This document shows positions 1-5,462 of a DNA stretch of 5,462 nucleotides, one piece after another. Positions within the stretch are counted from its first letter, which is position 1. Each line of letters opens with the position of its first letter. The translations under genes and the position numbers were made by a program. The stretch comes from DAOPKN01 sp035391225 (GTDB taxonomy: Bacteria; Thermotogota; Thermotogae; MWEM01). The stretch is taken from assembly GCA_035391225.1 (NCBI GenBank), contig DAOPKN010000110.1, forward strand, positions 1 through 5,462. Direction: 5' to 3'. Under the pieces are notes generated by a model. The model saw nothing but the letters and a program-made list of their open reading frames with translations, had not been told where the DNA came from and ran no database searches.

Positions 1-3443
<3,443 letters not shown>

Positions 3444-3446
3444 CCC

Positions 3447-4373
3447 ATGGATTCGTTTCGCAAGAAAGAGAAGATCCTCATCGTGGACGACAACAAGGAG
3501 AATATCAGCATCCTGATGGACCTGTTCCGGGACCGCTACAAGATCGTCCCTGCAATCCATCCCCAGCGGGCGTTGGAAATTGCTCGTTCCGACAGTCCCC
3601 CGGACATCATCCTTCTGGATATCCTGATGCCCGGAATGGACGGGTACGAGGTGTGCAACGTGCTCAAGAACGACGAAGACACCAAGAAGATTCCCGTGAT
3701 CTTCGTGACAGCCGTTTCGGAGGTGATGGATGCAGCACGGGGCTTCGCACTGGGGGCAGTCGACTACATCACAAAACCCTTCCATCCACCCATGGTGAAA
3801 GCGCGCGTGCACATGCACCTTGACCTCAAGCGCAAGCAAGAACTGCTCGAGGAGTTTGCCTTCATCGACGCGCTCACCGAGATTCCCAACCGCCGGCGGC
3901 TGGACGAGGTGTTGGGAAACGAGCTACACCGTGCCACCCGCTCCAACCAACCCCTGAGCGTGATCATGATGGACATCGATTACTTCAAGGAGTACAACGA
4001 TTCCTACGGGCACGGAAAAGGGGACGAAGCATTGCGCATGGTTGCGGGAACCATCCAAGGATCGTTGCAACGCGCGGGAGATTTCGTGGCGCGCTACGGG
4101 GGTGAAGAATTCCTGGCCATCTTGCCCTATTCCAATCCGGAGCAAGCGCGTGCTGTTTCGGAACAAATCCGGAAGAACGTGCAAGGCTTGCACATCGCGC
4201 ACGGCCACTCACCCGTTTCGCCCGTGGTGACCATTAGCGTGGGAGGGGTAACCCTGGTTCCCAACCTTGCCACCACTCCCTGCGGGGTGATCGAACAGGC
4301 GGACAAGGCGATGTACCAGGCAAAACAGGATGGAAAGAACCGCGTGGTGTTGATAGACCTCACGAAGAACTAA
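3447..4373 (+). CDS. Response regulator diguanylate cyclase (REC-GGDEF)
   Basis: This cytoplasmic response regulator of 308 residues is predicted to make cyclic di-GMP from two GTP when its receiver domain is phosphorylated. The REC domain (about 8-125) has the acidic pair D14/D15, phospho-acceptor D58 in LLDILMPGMDG, switch T88 and K110 in TKPF. A helical linker (about 113-140) leads to the GGDEF domain (about 140-305), which starts with DALTEIPNRR. The domain has MDIDYFK with metal-ligand D176, N184 and D193 in the nucleotide pocket, and an active GGEEF signature at 218-222 (bases 4098-4112). An RxxD inhibitory site, R209 to D212, sits at the canonical distance before it, so product feedback inhibition is expected. 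The layout is WspR-like, with one REC, rather than the two-REC PleD form. The start is ATG three bases after the kinase stop and in the same frame, so the two genes are surely co-transcribed. The upstream HPt is the natural phosphodonor for D58, though this pairing is inferred. The 3' end overlaps the convergent gene by 14 bp. Confidence 0.95.
   Translation: MDSFRKKEKILIVDDNKENISILMDLFRDRYKIVPAIHPQRALEIARSDSPPDIILLDILMPGMDGYEVCNVLKNDEDTKKIPVIFVTAVSEVMDAARGFALGAVDYITKPFHPPMVKARVHMHLDLKRKQELLEEFAFIDALTEIPNRRRLDEVLGNELHRATRSNQPLSVIMMDIDYFKEYNDSYGHGKGDEALRMVAGTIQGSLQRAGDFVARYGGEEFLAILPYSNPEQARAVSEQIRKNVQGLHIAHGHSPVSPVVTISVGGVTLVPNLATTPCGVIEQADKAMYQAKQDGKNRVVLIDLTKN
4360..4373. other. 14-bp tail-to-tail overlap of convergent genes
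   Basis: The cyclase ends with TAA at 4371-4373 and the minus-strand Fe-S protein ends with TGA at 4362-4360, so both coding regions share 14 bp. The last three serine codons of the Fe-S protein are read opposite the last codons of the cyclase. There is no intergenic space and I see no convincing hairpin plus U-run terminator on either strand nearby. Each transcript therefore probably runs into the other gene. Confidence 0.9.
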
Positions 4374-5457
4374 GTGTTTCCGCGCTTTTCTTCCTTTCCC
4401 GCCACTGGAGGAACGTGGTGGAATACGCCAGGTTTCCCGTCGGACATGCCTGTACGCAATGACCGCACCCCACGCAGCGGGAAGAAACAAGGGGCTTCTT
4501 TTGCATGGCAGCCCGGGCTACATCCAGATGCATAGGGCAGGCACGGGTGCAAAGACCGCACGAGATGCAGTGCGTGAGCTCGGTGCGGATTTTTTGCCCC
4601 ACCTTTTTTCCCATCCATCCCAAAACGGTTCCCGATGGGCAATAGCGGCAGTAAGTCCGGGGATTGAACAACACCCAGAACAGCATGGCCGCGAACAGTT
4701 CAAAGGCCAGGTACTTCACCGTTTCCACAATCTCCAGTGGAGATGCCCACCCAGCTCCCCTCGAAGAAAGCAAGAGCCATATCCATGCGCCTGCCAGGAA
4801 CAGCGCGATCCAAAGAAAGAGCTGGCGGACGATAGCCAAAAACAAAGTGGTGCGCGAAGATTCCGCCGTGCGTTTCTTGCCGAAAACGGGGGATCCCGCG
4901 TCGAAGATTTCGCAGATGAAACCACTGAACAAACAGAGCATGGAACACTGGAAGCGCCTTCCAAGCAGCAACGTGCCGATGAACACGAACACGTTGTAGC
5001 ACACGAAAAACACCACGGCGGCTGTCAGCCCAACGGGGCCATAGACGTCGATGTACGATATGCCAAACGCCTCGCCGTGGTAGAGCAGTTGAAAGCCCGA
5101 AGTGGTCCAGGGTAAGGGCATGCCGAAGAAGTACAGCTCGGGGTTGCCCAGGATACCCGGCAAGATGATGTGCATGACCAGCGCGCTGAGATTCAGTGCC
5201 AGCAAGTTCCAGTACCGGATCTTGGAACGCCCAGGAGCGGGCTTTTTCAGGATAGAAAGCGTGAGCAGGCTACCCACCACCATGAACCCGAACTTGAACC
5301 CGTTCTCGTAGAAATGCCACAACCCCTGCACCAGCTTCCGAGTGGCCTCGTCAGCCCCCGGGGCAAGCGCGTAGTTGAACGAGGCAATCAGCACCGCCAT
5401 CACCACGTACACCAGCAGCATAACTTTCAGTACGGTCACTTTCCAGTCTTTCTTCAC
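4360..5457 (-). CDS. Six-TM membrane protein with two C-terminal [4Fe-4S] ferredoxin motifs (NapH/NosR/YccM-like)
   Basis: This is a predicted inner-membrane electron-transfer protein of 365 residues. Hydrophobic segments lie at about 9-31, 52-71, 83-103, 138-165, 204-230 and 247-265. Positive charges cluster in the N-terminus, in the 71-82 loop, after residue 165 and in the C-terminal tail, which places both termini in the cytoplasm. The tail has two ferredoxin motifs of the form CxxCxxCxxxCP: C297/C300/C303/C307 and C328/C331/C334/C338, typical of two [4Fe-4S] clusters. Two further cysteine sites face the cytoplasm: C171/C175 (plus C182) after TM4 and C270/C273 in YCRYCPSG after TM6. They match the positions of the CxxxCP motifs of NapH, NosR and CcoG proteins, but the first lacks the proline. 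Length is close to E. coli YccM. The chosen start is GTG at 5457-5455, encoding MKKDWK before TM1. Its Shine-Dalgarno would lie outside the window. An ATG at codon 13 is less likely because it would cut into TM1, and an upstream extension cannot be excluded. No redox partner is visible, so the electron donor and acceptor are unknown. Confidence 0.92.
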   Translation of the reverse strand: MKKDWKVTVLKVMLLVYVVMAVLIASFNYALAPGADEATRKLVQGLWHFYENGFKFGFMVVGSLLTLSILKKPAPGRSKIRYWNLLALNLSALVMHIILPGILGNPELYFFGMPLPWTTSGFQLLYHGEAFGISYIDVYGPVGLTAAVVFFVCYNVFVFIGTLLLGRRFQCSMLCLFSGFICEIFDAGSPVFGKKRTAESSRTTLFLAIVRQLFLWIALFLAGAWIWLLLSSRGAGWASPLEIVETVKYLAFELFAAMLFWVLFNPRTYCRYCPSGTVLGWMGKKVGQKIRTELTHCISCGLCTRACPMHLDVARAAMQKKPLVSSRCVGCGHCVQACPTGNLAYSTTFLQWRERKKSAETLSSS

Positions 5458-5462
5458 AAAAA

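Noticed and set aside
4374..4425. Search for a terminator hairpin for the plus-strand operon past 4373
   Set aside because: Only weak 4-bp pairings such as CCAC with GTGG were seen, without a T-run, and they lie within coding sequence of the minus-strand gene.
4459..5115. 218-codon open frame on the plus strand opposite the Fe-S membrane protein
   Set aside because: The minus-strand frame has six membrane segments and two perfect ferredoxin motifs, while this one is a charged, motif-free shadow.

Overview
The window holds three tightly packed protein genes and almost no non-coding DNA. By spot counts the GC content is in the mid to high fifties, and codon use looks even across the window. 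Large hybrid kinases, cyclic-di-GMP enzymes and membrane ferredoxin-like proteins together suggest a free-living Gram-negative bacterium, probably with an anaerobic or respiratory lifestyle. Nothing in the sequence names the lineage. No RNA gene, mobile element, CRISPR array or long repeat was seen.

Left part, plus strand (1-3443): a very large membrane hybrid histidine kinase. Its order is TM, periplasmic Cache-like sensor, TM, HAMP, PAS, HisKA, HATPase, REC, REC, HPt and a helical C-terminal tail. The window opens on the second base of its probable start codon, so the gene is complete apart from one base. Three bases after its stop comes a REC-GGDEF diguanylate cyclase (3447-4373, plus strand), in the same reading frame. 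The two genes almost certainly form one operon: a His-Asp-His-Asp phosphorelay in which an extracytoplasmic signal would control c-di-GMP synthesis.

Right part, minus strand (5457-4360): a six-TM membrane protein with a cytoplasmic tail carrying two [4Fe-4S] ferredoxin motifs, of the NapH/NosR/YccM type. It converges on the cyclase gene, and their 3' ends overlap by 14 bp. Its link to the signalling pair, if any, is unknown.

The gene content is of known types and I see no clearly new system. The points most worth a second look are these: a leaky-context UGA stop as the only barrier between kinase and cyclase in one frame; a dnaX-like slippery heptamer with possible flanking stimulators just before the HPt histidine; the atypical cysteine sites of the Fe-S membrane protein; and the coding overlap of the convergent genes.
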